DNA of 17,042 nucleotides from Chrysochromulina tobinii (lineage: Eukaryota; Haptophyta; Prymnesiales; Chrysochromulinaceae). Under the pieces are notes generated by a model. It did not search any database and was not told the origin of the DNA. It saw nothing but the letters and a program-made list of their open reading frames with translations. A program made the position numbers and the translations under genes. Shown here one piece after another: positions 1 through 12,600 of this stretch. Location of the stretch: assembly GCA_001275005.1 (NCBI GenBank), contig JWZX01003141.1:1-17042 (forward strand), read 5' to 3'. Positions within the stretch are counted from its first letter, which is position 1; every line of letters starts with the position of its first letter.

Positions 1-153
1 CCGCCACCCTTTCCTCCGCCGCCCTCGCCGCCGCCCTTCCCACCGCCATTCCCTTCACCCCCTCCCCGGGCCCCGCCGCCGCCCAGGGCGCCGCCGCTGC
101 CCCGGGCGCCGCCGCCGCCACAACCACCCGCCCTGCCGCCGCGGCCGCCGCCC
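1..153 (+). repeat. Pro-rich linker 1 (CCN-rich)
   Basis: Frame 1 is almost all proline with F, S, A, R and L interruptions, and continues past the start of the window. It is hydroxyproline-rich-glycoprotein-like. Confidence 0.8.
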
Positions 154-697
154 GGCAGTGTGGTTGCGTGCTTAGGCTGCCAACGCTTGAATAGAGGCTA
201 TTGCTGGAATCTGGGCGTGTGCGCACACGTCAGTCTCAACCCATGCAGCACTCCCGGTGGTCTAGGGCCAAGGGAGTACATCACTCCCAACAATCAAACG
301 TTCTGGATTCTGAGGAGCTACGGCACTTATGCGCTCAGTCAGAGTTGCAGTGATGTCGTCGCGCCTCGTGCGCCGCCTCCAACGCCAAGTCTTCCTCCCT
401 CACCGCCCATGCCTCCGCAACCGCCGTCATTGCCGAGCAGGCCGCCGCCGAGCCCGCCGCCGCCGCCGTTCCCGCCACTGGTTTGCCAGAACGACTGCGG
501 CCCTTCTGAAATCGGGTGGGTGAGTGACGGCGTTTGCGACGACGGCGGGCCTGGCTCAGAGTTCAGTGGGTGTGGGATGGGCAAGGATTGCGCTGACTGC
601 GGCATTCGTCTGGCGCCGTCGCCGCCCCCAAGGCCGCCGCCGCCCTTGCGTCCGCCGCCCCAAGTCCCGCCACCGGGGCCATCACCGCCCAGGCGTC
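1..697 (+). CDS. Segment 1 (frame 1): Pro-rich linkers, Cys segment, LNR-like cassette
   Basis: Codons starting at base 1 read without a stop into an alternation of Pro-rich linkers (1-153, 361-480, 613 onward) and two Cys-containing islands (154-360 and 484-603). The first in-frame valine near 160 is no real start, because the Pro-rich reading continues upstream to base 1. The protein must begin before the window. Frame 1 stays open to a stop at 874-876, but after about 700 it loses sense. Frame 2 takes over with a Pro-rich stretch and then the first IPT domain, so the biological frame changes at the CCC run 697-699. The small islands separated by rigid linkers resemble N-terminal parts of other algal surface proteins. 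I cannot assign a function beyond extracellular structure. Confidence 0.75.
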
Positions 698-3600
698 CCA
701 CCGCCGCCCAGACTGCCGTATCCGGCTGCGCCTCCGCCGGTGGTCGAGACGCGCCCGACCTTGGTTACCATCTCCGGCGAGGAGTCTGCGGTTTGCGAAA
801 TGCCCAGTGGATGCACCTTCGCGTACGCTCTCAGCTTGACGCCGGTGCTCACGCGAACGTCGCCGCTCACCGCTAACGAGGGCGACACGATTACGATCAA
901 GGGCCACGCCTTCTCGACAACTGCAGGTGAGAACATGGTGACCATCGGCAGCGAGCCGTGCGATGTGCTCACGGCCGCGGTCGACAGCACCTTCGTGCCG
1001 CCCAATTGCACCGCTCTCTCGTGCACGCAGGAGATGCGAACGCTCGTGAGTCTCACATGCCGCTTGCCGATCCTAGACTCCACCGTGCCGCACACCATCA
1101 GCGTTTCCGTCAGTGGTAAAGGTGCGTCGCCCGCGCTCCCTGGAGGCAACATTCGCGTTCTGCCCGTCATTCGCTCCATGTCGCCGATTCGTGGATCCCT
1201 TGCTGGTGGCACGCTCGTCAACCTCTACGGCGACGGGCTGAGCAAGCGTATGGGCGATCTCGACGTGCGCTTAGGCAGCGTGATCTGCCGCGTCCTGACC
1301 TCCAACGCGTCGCACGTCACATGCCTCACCAATTCGCATACGACGCTGACTCAAGACCGAGTGGAGACGCTTGCCGTTCGCGTGCGAGGTGTCCTCGCCG
1401 GCGGCGCGAGCTTCTCGTTCACGTTTGCGACGAGCAGCACGCCTGTGCTGACGACGGCAGCTGTGGCGGACAGTACGAGCCTTGACAACTGGCTGGTGAC
1501 GGTGTCCGGCTCGGGATTCCTCAGCCCGGCTTCGGCCAACGTGATCTACATAGGCAGCACGCGGTGCGTGCCGACCGGTACAGGCACGAGCACGCAGATC
1601 ACGTGCAACGCCAGCCCGCCGCTCTCAGGCTCGCAGGCTGTCACTCTCGTGAACGTGGGTGGCTCCGCGCGGGGCAGCTCAAGCCTGCCCACCGTCACCG
1701 GAATGAGCCTCACCCTCTCGGGGCTCTCGCCTGCAACAGTGAGCCTCGCGGGTGGCGCCGAGCTCGTCATCAACGGTGCGGGCTTCTCCGAGACCAGCAG
1801 CCGAGTGACCGTCTGCGGTGTGACGTGCCCCATCAAGTCCGTGGCCTCGACGTCGCTCCGCTGCACTGTGCCGTCGAGGCTGCTTCTCCTCGAGGGGACA
1901 CAGGGGCTCAACCTGAGTGTAGCCACCTCAGCTGAGCTCGACCTTGGGTACGCAGCACCGCCGCCGCCACCTCCGGGCGTCGCGGCGGTTGTGGTGGCGT
2001 CGGACGCGCTCACCCTCCGCCGGGGTCGGTCTGTGCTGCTCAACTTCGCAGGGCTCACGAACATCAACCTGCCTCGCGGCAGCAACCTGACACGTGCCAC
2101 TCTTCACGTGGCGCCGCAGAGCGGCGGGGGCGGCTCCGTGCTGACGCTTGTGCACGCGACGCTCCACTGCAGCTCCACTCCGAGTCCCCTCTCGACGGCT
2201 ATGCTCAATGCCTTCTTGCAGACCAACGAAACCATCGAGTGGGAGATGCAGCCCTACGATCTCGGCTTTGCCTCGGATGAAAGCCCCGACTTCTCAAGCT
2301 TGCTGCTCAACGACGTGGCAACCTCAACGGGCGTGCAAGGCTGCTCCCTGGTGGTCCTCCTGCATGCCAAGGACGGCCCCGGCGTGCGCTCGTTCCACTC
2401 CCCCTACTCGAACAACGCTTTCAATCGGCCCGAGCTGCGCCTTCTCTTCGACCCGCCATCGACTGTCGCCCAGACCGCCTGGGCTATCGATGCGTCATGC
2501 CCGGTGCAAGTCTCAGTGCCAACGACGCTCCCTGCATCGGCAACGCTCTCATGCTCCGCACCCTTTGATGCTCTCAGCTCAGTGCGACTCGGTGACACCA
2601 ACTCGTGCCCGCACCTGCAGCTTGAGGCGACGGCTGCGACCAGCACCGCCACGTGCGCGCTCTCTGTCAACGGCCTCAATCTCATGTCCAGCTGCGGCCT
2701 CGACAGTCTTGTCGTCGGCCGCGATGGCGTGTGCGTTGCGGCCATCAATCCACCCGACAGGCCTCGGACGGCGTGCTTCGACACCAAGACGCAGGGCCAA
2801 GGCGCGGAGAAACTCGCCTCGTGGATCGATGGGCTTCCGCTGGGCACCCAAGTGATGATTGCCTCGTGCTCGCGCCTCTCGTGGGCCCACAATCGCAACA
2901 ACCTCACCTCCGTGTTCGCAACGCTCGGAGCGCGCAACCCGCCCACGCGCATCGATGACGCATATGCCCTGGTGGGATTCAAGGGCGCGACGACACCGCT
3001 GGCCGAGGCCCGTACCCCGTGCTGCACCAACCCGAGCGGGCCACTACGAGTCTGCCAAACGTGCTCTCAGGCGCTGGCGAAGGCCACCTCCATCGTCGAG
3101 TGCGGCGCGTCCATCTCCTTCAGCAATTCGTCCATAGTCCGTGAGTCGGTACTTGGCACCGAGGAGCCTTGGCAGCCGTTGAGCGCAGCGTCCGACGCGA
3201 CTGTGCGTCCGACTGTGTTGAGCGCGTACAAGGCTGCGATCCTCACCGTTCCGGATGGCAGTACATCCGAGGCGGGGTCGACCACCGCTCCTGCCATCAA
3301 TAGCCTCGTGGACGTCATCACCTCCCTTCAGTCTCAAGACGTCGACACCTTCGATCAGCCGTGTACAAGCTCGCTGGCCAATTCATATGGCAGCCGACAC
3401 GGCGCAGGTCTGGCCACCGATGGAGACGGGTCGAGCTACTGGCTGTCCGTTGGTCGCAATGACACGTTGTTCACGGTGGACCTCGGCATGGACACGGCGA
3501 TCCGCGCGCTCAACTTTACGTGGAAGTACCCAGCGTCAACAGTGCTCGTGCTGGCTTCCGACAAGGTGACGGGCAACGCGGATGCTGACTGGGCGATTGC

Positions 3601-6600
3601 TGGCGGGTCGTATGGAACGGTACCCGCCCGGATCGCGCTCTCGGACCCGACTGGCAGACCCTATGTTCAGGCTCGCCGCCTTCGCATCTACATGGCGGGC
3701 GCTGCTTCCGCGACATGGCCCATGTTTGGTCTCAGCTCCCTCGTCTCCGATAGCTGCGAGGTGCCGAGAGTGACGCAGTCCGTCGGTACCAACCTTGCGT
3801 ACGCCCGCTCGGCCACGCCGCGCGTGTTGTCGGTCTCGCCTCGTCGTGGCAGCACTGCGGGTGGCACCGCGCTCACGATCACAGTCGAGGGCCTCCCGAC
3901 CTCGGTGACTGCCTCTCAAGTGAGCGTCACCATTGCGGGCAAGGCTTGCACGGTTTCACTCGCCTCGGCCTCGAGCAACCAGGTGCGCTGCACGACGGGC
4001 TCGTACGGCGTTACGAGCCTTGCCAATCCTGGCCTGGGGTCCGTCCAGCTCACCATTGCCAGTGTTGGCACCGCGGCAGCCACCGCGGAGGCGACGTACG
4101 AGTACATTGACCTCTGGTCGCGCCGCACGACGTGGGGCGGTGAGGGCTACACCATCCCTGGTCTGGAGACAGCCGGCGACTCGGTGTGGATCCAAAACGG
4201 TCAGCGCATTCTGCTTGACTGCTCGGTTCGGCTGTACATGTTGATCGTGCAAGGCGTCCTCCAGTTTGATCGCGTCAACATCAACCTGGACGCCAACTAC
4301 ATCTTCGTCATGGGTGGCTCGTTCATCGTCGGAACGGAGAGGGAGCCCTTTATGCAAAAGGCGGTCATCACGCTGCATGGAAGCCCAGTCTCGCAAGAGA
4401 TCCCTGTCTACGGCGCCAAGACGCTCTCGTGCCGATTCTGCACCCTCGACCTGCACGGCAAGCCACTCCTAGCTGGGCGTACGCACACGAAGCTCGCGCA
4501 GACCGTGTCTGCCGGCGCCACGTACATCGACTTGATGGAGCCGGTGAGTTGGGACGTTGACAGCCAGATCGTCATCACGTCGACCCACTTCAATGGAACC
4601 TTTGAGGAGGCCGAGACGAATATCATCGATTCGCTGCTCAATGGCGGCACACGCATCCGGCTCGTTGACCCGCTCAAATTCGGTCACCTCGGCCAGACCT
4701 TTCAGCTTGACGGCGGCAAATCGGTTGACTTTCGGGCCAACGTGGCCATCCTTTCTCGCAACGTGGTCCTCCAGGGCAATGCAATGTCGGAGCTTGACAA
4801 GCACGGCATGCACATCATGCTGCACTCGCGCACGCACGAGAGCATTGCCGATCGCTCGAACGGCGAGTCGCTCATCGCCCGAATCGAGAACATTGAGGTG
4901 CGCTATGCCGGCCAATTTGGACGCATGGGACGGTATCCAATCCACTTCCACATGATCGGCGCCGTCAGGAATTCCTACGTGCGCCGAAACTCCATCCACC
5001 ACACGTACAACCGCGCGATCGCGATCCACGGCGTCCACTACCTGCGCGTGCAGGGCAACGTCGCCTTCGAGACGCGTGGCCACACGTACTTTGTGGAGGA
5101 CGGCGTGGAGACCAAGAACGTCATCACTGGCAATCTGGGCGCCAACACGCGCGAGAGCTTCACCGGCCTCACGAGCGATGCGACGCCTGCCACTTACTGG
5201 CTCGTCAACGGTGACAACTACGTCGAGCGCAACATCGCCGCCGGCTCGACGCACTACGGCTTCTGGTTCTTCCCGGAGCCCAAGATTCGCGGCACCTCCG
5301 AGTTCGATCCGGGCTGCAGCGACATTTGCCCGCAGGGCATTCCGGTCTACCACTTTGCCGACAATGAGGCGCACAACAACGGCCGGTATGGCCTGCGTAT
5401 CTTCACCGGCCGCTCGCCGCACAACGGAGAGGGCATGCCGGGTTTCTATCCAGTGACAGCGCGCTCATGCGACCCGGTGGGCCCCAACAATACCTTCGCG
5501 ATCTCGCGCTTCGAGCGGCAGTACTCATGGCGCAACGGCAAGAACGGCATCTCCTTCGGCTCGGTCGCTGCCGTACACATCGTTGATGCGGTCGTCGCAG
5601 ATAACTGCATGCGTGGTATCGAGGGCACCGGAGCTGATGGTCTCGTCCCCGGCATCGCTTCCACTGAGACGAAGATGCGCGGGCCCTGGGGCTATAACAA
5701 GCTGGTTCGCCCCCTCTTTGTTGGCCACCCTCTGCGTTGCCCTGAGTGCTCGCAGTCTTGGAAGCCATACTTCCCCGAAGTTCATGGGCCTGCAGGCTGG
5801 AGGGGGCGAGTTCGCCTCGGCCTAGAGCAGCCTGCATGGCTCGGGCTGGTCGTGGAGAACGCCACCTTCATCAACTACGATCGCGAGGGCATGGTCGCGG
5901 TAGGTGGCTTTGCAAAGGCCTTCCCGCTCGACCCAACCGGCTACGACTTCTCAAATGCAGGGGCGATGGAGACGCGTTTCAGCGGCGTGACGTGGCTGCA
6001 GTCTCCGAATCGTGTGCGATGGCGCTGGAACGACGAGGCACTCTTTTACGACATTGACGGCACATTTGCGGATCAGCCCTTCTGCGCGGGCTGCTCGGTG
6101 CTCAAGAACAACCTCGTATCCGACCCCGATGCCTTTCCCGACTGCTATCAGGACGCGCGCTACGACGGCACGGTCTGTAAGCCGACGTACAAGATTGTGC
6201 AAGCTGGCTTCCTTCCTGAGGATCCGCTCATGCTCATCGAGACGATGCGCATCTCGCATCGCAACCAGCAGGGCATTTACGTGCGGTCGGATGACGCGAC
6301 CTTCCTGCGCAACAAGTGGATGCCCGCGGGGCAGTTCAATTTTGTGGAGATGGACGTGTCAACCGACCTGATGACCGCCGCTGTGATCGGCGAGCTCGAC
6401 GAGGAATGGCAAGGGTCATGGAACAGTGCCTCGGGTGTGTGGATCGGCGAGCGTATGGCACGATTCACATTCAATTACACGAGCTGGCACGACCAAAGCT
6501 CGGCCACGCGTGTCGCCATCGGCATCTTTTCCGAGAGCGGCACTTCGCTGAGTTGGGTGAATGGATCCGACCACACCATCAATGGCACGATCCAGCTCAA

Positions 6601-9600
6601 CCTGCACGTCACCTGGTACCGCTGTGAGCTCGTGCCCGAGCAGTGCACAAAACGGCGCTGTGCAATATCCATCGATGGCCTCGCATACGATCGCTCGGAT
6701 GAGCCCATTCGGGATGAATCTCGCCAACACTCCCCACTTCGAGGACTCAAAGTACCAGACGCAGTTTGTGGTCAACCGCACGTACATGCTCGAACCAATC
6801 ACGAAAAAGGGCATCTATCACCTCGAGTCCACGACGATCACCGTTGGGAACAACCTTGGGCCGTATGATTGGATCGAGTTCGAGACGAATCCCTATCCGG
6901 CATATCTTAAGACACATGTTACTCCCGGCATCCGTCCACGCGGAGCGCTGCCAACGAAAGGGATCCTCAGGACCGGGGTCGGCGTCCGAACCGGCCCGAA
7001 CCCTGACAATTGGGACGATGTTGCCGTGCGCCCCTACAGTGTGGCCGACGAGACCTTTGGCGGCCGTCGCCGCCTCGTGGCGCGGCGCAGACTCTCGCGA
7101 GGCACGGTCACTTGGAACCCAAGGACGGATGCCCTCACAATTCGCATCCAGGGACAGGCCAACTGCATCACTGAGAAGTGGTGGGATCCCAATTGCGGCG
7201 GGGTGAGTGGGCACGTTCCGTGTCGTCTACGCGCCTCCACCGTCGCCGCCTCCCCCATCACCACCGCTGCCACCGCCGCCACCACCGAGCCCACCGCCTT
7301 TCCCGTCGCCTCCCGCGGACCCACGTGCATTTGTGGTAGATCTGCGCATGACCATCCCCTCGAGCCAACTAGCCACGGTGTCCGAATCGTCCTTGGTCGC
7401 CTCGGTTCAGAGCCGTATCGAATCCGCCCTGAGCCCGGCGGAGAGAAATTCATCCGTCTTCAGAGCAACACTGATGATTCGGAGTGCCGTGTCGGTATCC
7501 ATCACGGGAGATGTTGACAACGCGCAGACACTCGAGCAGGCCCGCGCCGTGGCTGAGGCTGCAGTTTGCAGCGGGCAGCGAACCACTTGCTCTGTGACAG
7601 TGGCCTCGGCAACGCGAGTGAACGCCCCCGCCGGCCGTCGCCAGCTGCAGACAACTACGATGAGCGACATAGTCTTCACGGTCACGAGGGATCTGTACGA
7701 GCAGGAGGTTCCAATTACGACTCCCTCTGTCAGTTCTGTGGAGGAAATGATGATGGATGGGCCAGTGGAGGTAACCAATCCCTTAGTCCTTGCGGAGCCC
7801 ACCAATTTGGTCGCGCCCGTTGCGTTTGTCTCGGCGACCGCCTCAGTGCTCGACATGGCCAGACCGGCTGCCATGAGCCTCGGAAGCCTTGTGCTCTCCG
7901 GGCTGAGCATGCAAATAGGCTTCAGCCCCTCCTTGAGAGATTCGACTCTTTCAGACGTCATAATACAGAGCGAGGGTACCGCGTTAGGCACTGATGGCGC
8001 CAACATCGCCAGCCAGAGCACCAGCATCAGAGCAGCGGTCGCCTCAGACCTGGGCCTCACCACCAGCCAGATCTCGGTGGCTCCTATAGGCGTTTACCAT
8101 CCGCCAGACCCACCACCCAGGCCGCCGCCTTCTCCAAGGCCACCTCCGTCGCCACCGCACCTCCCTCCAGGGAACCCCATGCATCCGCCACAAATTCCAA
8201 GTGAGGAATGGCGCACGTATTACACGGTGGGCTGCCCCGAGACCTGCTTTGGTGGCTGCTTCTCATCGATGTGGTCCGATATGTACACGTGGCATGGACA
8301 GGGCATGAACCTCGGCGCTACCGAGGACGACGCACTCTTCGTGTGGCCCGGCTTCAAGAGCAACGTGACCATTAAGGCATGCCGTACGGTTGTGCTCGAC
8401 TTCAACCTCGACGTGCAGCTGTACTCTCTCGTCGTGTGGGGCGTGCTCGACATCGAGAACCGACCCGACGCGATCATCAACCTGCGCTCTGTCTGCATCA
8501 ACATCAAGCCCGGTGGCAAGATAGTTGCTGGCTCTGCGGTGAATTACTTCAAAGGCACGCTCCAGTTTCACCTGGTGGGCGATGAGCTGACTGAGAGCGC
8601 GCACTGCGGCGGCCTCAAGGGCCGCGTTTTTGACGTCAACGGCGCTCTTGAGCTGTATGGCGACGCGCCGATTGGCAAGATGTGGTCGCGACTGCGCGAA
8701 ACGTCCCTGCCTGGTTCTCGCGTGCTCACCGTGATTGGGCGCATCGACTGGCAAATCGGCGATCAGGTCATCATCGGCACCACCGGCGACGACGCGAGCG
8801 AGACGGAATGGGCTACCATCTGGGCCGTTCGGTACGTTCCTAGTCCCATCGGCGGCCAGGATACGGAGATCAGCATCGTCAACCCACTCGTATACCGTCA
8901 CATTGGCGTCACGGAGCGCCATGGCGCCCACACGCTTGAGATGCGCGCCGAGGTAGCCCTCTACCTCCGTGCCAAGACCAGCAGCGCGCAACCGCCGATC
9001 GCCATCAAGGGCGCCGACTCTCTCCGTGCCGACTTTTCGTTCAAGACTATGCTCACGAGCAAGTTTGGCTTGATCTTCAATGCGAACGGTGGTAGCAGGG
9101 CTACTTTGCATGGCGTGCACTTTGAGAATGGTGGGGCATTTTTACCAAGCGTTGTTTCCATTCGTGAAGAGCGCAAAGTAGTGCCGATGATTCGGTGCAA
9201 AGGCACGTGCGACATCCGGAGCTCAGTCATGATCCCCCGCATGGGCCACGGAGTGGAGGATAACACCCTGAACGATGGCCATTACGAGAACAACATCGTG
9301 TGGAGAGGCGCCACGGGCTTCCGCGTGGGCGGCAGCGCGAGAGTGATCAACAATGTCGTCTTTGGTGCCTTAATGAGCCAGAACCCGGGCTCCCAAGGAG
9401 ATCCTGGAGATCTCGCCGATGGCGACTCGGGTTTTCAGATTCTCGACAATGGCTGGCGGCTCACGTTCATTGGCAATGCGGTCGCAGGTGCAGAGGGTCC
9501 GTGCCTGGGGTTCAAAGGCTTCGCAATGTGGCAATCTCGCTTTCGAAATAACACGTTGCATAGCTGCGAGATCGGCATCGGCATCAAGGGAGATGTGATG

Positions 9601-12600
9601 AGCAGGCCAGACGAAATCCGTTTTGATGGCGGAGGTTACGGCGTCGTGTCGGACCTCACCATTTATCGCATCCGCAACATCGCCGTCTGGGGGTACTCGG
9701 GAAGCCCTGCGCCAATGATCTCCAACGTGCGCATTGCCGATTCTCTCGTTGGATTTTTCTGGGGCGGTCTCGGTGCTAATCCGGAGATTCATGAGGTGAG
9801 TCCAAAATCCATCTACGTGCGCGACTCGCTCTTCGTCGGCCGCAGCTTCAGCAACCCGATCTGCGAGGGACAGGTGGCTATTCTGCTTCCCATCTTTGCA
9901 TCGCAGGGCTATTCGATCTCGCCCAGCGTGTGCGGCCCGCTCGGCGGCCACTGGACCCAGGGCATCTACGGCATGGAGCATCCCACTGGCTCCAATCCTC
10001 CAATTGCAGGCGACGTGCGCATCTCAGACACGACCTTCATGCGTTACTCGCGCGCTCCGCTCAACGGCAACAACTGTGGCGGGAGCAGCGTGCTGCAAAC
10101 GACGATGCGTGGCGGCATGGAGTCGTCGGACGCCGTGCCGCCCCACTTCTTCTCGGGCATCACCATTGACGCCGACTCTCGCGCCAACCTGGCGGATCTC
10201 CCGCCGCCCAAGCGCAGCTGGATCGTGCCTTCCAAATGCGTCGTGCTCGACTGCGATGGGCCAAAGCATGTGGTGATCCATGACCTCGATGGCTCGCTCA
10301 CCGGCCTTGGAGCTGGCGCAAGCGTCACGGCACGTGCCGAGTTCATGAACGAGCTACGTGACGACACGACCAAGTTCACGTGGTACAACATCCCGACGAA
10401 GATGCTCTACGACCCAGCACCCTACAACGATCCGGGAGATCCCGGCTGGGACATGAGCGCGTACGCGGCCTACAACAACGGTGCGCAGACGTTCACGTAC
10501 CGCCGTCTTGAGGGGTCGGAGGCGAACGCTAGCTCTGGGGTGATAGGCGTGGGCATTGGCTCTGCAGCCGCCGCCGCGCTGCCAGCACCCCTCATGTCGA
10601 GCGAGGAGGCAGCTGCGGCCACTGCGGCGGAGGAGGCTGAGTACCTTACACGGCGTGCGCTTGCCTCGGCGACCGATTCGGACTGGCGGAACCGCATGGT
10701 CTTCTACCCTGGCGATGAGCGCGCCTTTTACCAAGGCCTAGATGGCACGTCATGCTCTCCCACCTCGGCCATTTACGACCCCGCGTGCCGTACGAGACGC
10801 AAGACGCACCGTGAGGTTGCCTACCGTGGCTATGGTACGTATCGGCAAGGATGCGTGCTCAACCAGCAATGGAATGCGTGGTCGTGCAACGCCACCTCCA
10901 TGCAGCCCGCGCGGCTCATCATCGAGAGCATGGATGAAGATCACACTTCACGCAACATCGCACCCGTCGCGCTCGCCTCAGGAGGCTACGTCGACCTGTT
11001 TGGCGGTGGTTGGGACCATCAGCGGCCCAAGGACTGCGGTGGCTATGATTGCCTCAAGCGGCTGATGACCTTCCACACCACAGTTGCGATCAACCGCTCG
11101 TACGATCTGGCTTTCACGGGCACCAACCCGAAGCACCTGCGTTTGATGCTGCCCTCGGGTGGCGGCGAAGCGACCGCGGAGGCAATGCTGCGGTCGCGCG
11201 TGGTCATCTCGATCTTCTACAGCGACCCGCAGCAACTCGAGGTACACTACCAGAATCAGCTCAAGCCGCCCATGGAGGCACACATGCTCGCCAACAACCA
11301 GTACAACTTCTCCATGCGCAAGCCGCTGGTCAGCGACCCGTGTGGCTCGAACGCCTATGCGCAATGGGAGAAGAAGCTGTACGTGCTCGTCTGTGGCGGC
11401 GTGCCCGGCATTGAGATCAAGACGGTTGACAAGCTTGTGCTGTCGCTTGGCATCGAGGTGACGATCGAGGAGTTCTTCGACCCGCAATACCTCGTGCGCA
11501 ACCTCGCTTCCATTTTCGGCATCCCATCGGATCGAATGCGCGTTCCCAAGATCGTTGCCGGCTCGACGGCACTGGACGTCAACATGTTCCCCTTAGACCC
11601 TTGCGAGGGGGTCATCTGCGGGGCCGCGGGGCAGCTGCTACGAGGGCGCCTGCGTCTGCCAGACTGGATGGGATGATCACCCCTCGTGTGAGAGTGGGGC
11701 CTCGAACTGCCTCGACCTTGAGTGCAGTGTGCAGATCAACTGCCCAAGCGACTGCAATGCGACTTTGCAAGCGACGTGCGAGGCGACAAGCAGGATGTGC
11801 ACCAGCTGCGGTGGTACGCGCCCTCTGCTGCTCAACGGCCGGTGCGTGGACCAGTGTCCTGCAAGGTACGCGCCCAGTTCGTCCGGAGTATGCCTACCCT
11901 GCCACGCCTCCTGTGGCGACTCGTGCTTCGGCCCGGGTGCAAACCAGTGCACCAAATGCGAGTCGATCGGCTCCCATGCATACTCGCTCAACGGCCAGTG
12001 CCTCACGCGCTGCCCCGACCGTTTCTTCGCCGACAAGGACCGTGTGTGCCAACCGTGCTCGTCCACGTGCAAGACCTGCTCTGGCCCACGCACCACGCAG
12101 TGCACTAGCTGCGTGCCGAACAGCTGCGTTGCAAGCACTTGCCCGTCCAATGTCTTCCCGCTCCTGCAGCTCTCGCCGATTGAGCAAGTGCCCCCGGTTG
12201 GCACCTGTGTGAGCCAGTGCCCCGCTGGGCACTATGCCCATTCATCCAGCGGCACGTGCAAAAAGTGCCATTCGGCCTGTCAGCTCTGCAATGGACCTTG
12301 GGATTCGGAATGCCGCGACCCGACGCCCCTCACGCCCTTCGTCACCAGCGACTGCGCGCAGGGCGTAGGCGCAACTCGTGTGGGCAGACGGTGTATACTC
12401 AACAACAACTGCCAGTCGGGGAAGTATGCAGTCTTTGTCAACAATAGCGGCATCACATCTACAGAGTGTGTGCCTTGCCGCAACTTCGACTGCGAGATGT
12501 GCGATCAGACCCAGCCGTCGGTCTGCATCTCGTGCAAACGGAACTGGATCAAGCCTCTTCTGATGAATGGGCAGTGCGTCGCCTCGTGCGCGGTTGGCCA

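Larger units (their letters stand above)
6361..7233 (+). other. Beta-rich tail between helix 1 and the Pro linker (crosses two frame changes)
   Basis: This spans frame 2 to 6704, frame 3 to 7209, then frame 1. Alternating hydrophobic strands and several sequons (NYT, NGS, NGT, NRT) indicate secreted beta structure. Cys pairs occur in YRCELVPEQC and TKRRCAI. The motif RRRLVARRRLSR at 7065-7100 is strongly basic. A last Cys pair (ANCITEKWWDPNCGG) precedes the linker. I recognise no named domain. Confidence 0.5.

Noticed and set aside
4469-5422. Minus-strand open frame of 317 codons
   Set aside because: It lies opposite the strongly recognisable beta-helix 1 and its translation is Arg/Ala/Val-rich with no domain. 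Long antisense frames are expected in GC-rich coding DNA.
7203-7208. gtgagt, a perfect-looking 5' splice donor at a frame change
   Set aside because: An intron from here would have to remove the sensible continuation (TFRVVYAPPPSPPPP) that starts a few bases later. A one-base change in GGG 7209-7211 explains the frame with nothing removed.
6561-7517. Separate 318-codon gene in frame 3
   Set aside because: Only about 6705-7209 reads as sensible protein. Its first 48 codons overlap the end of segment 2 in nonsense, and its tail after 7211 is nonsense opposite a Pro linker.
8263-9120. Minus-strand open frame of 285 codons
   Set aside because: It is opposite G8-2 and the start of beta-helix 2, and its composition is that of a shadow frame with no motif.
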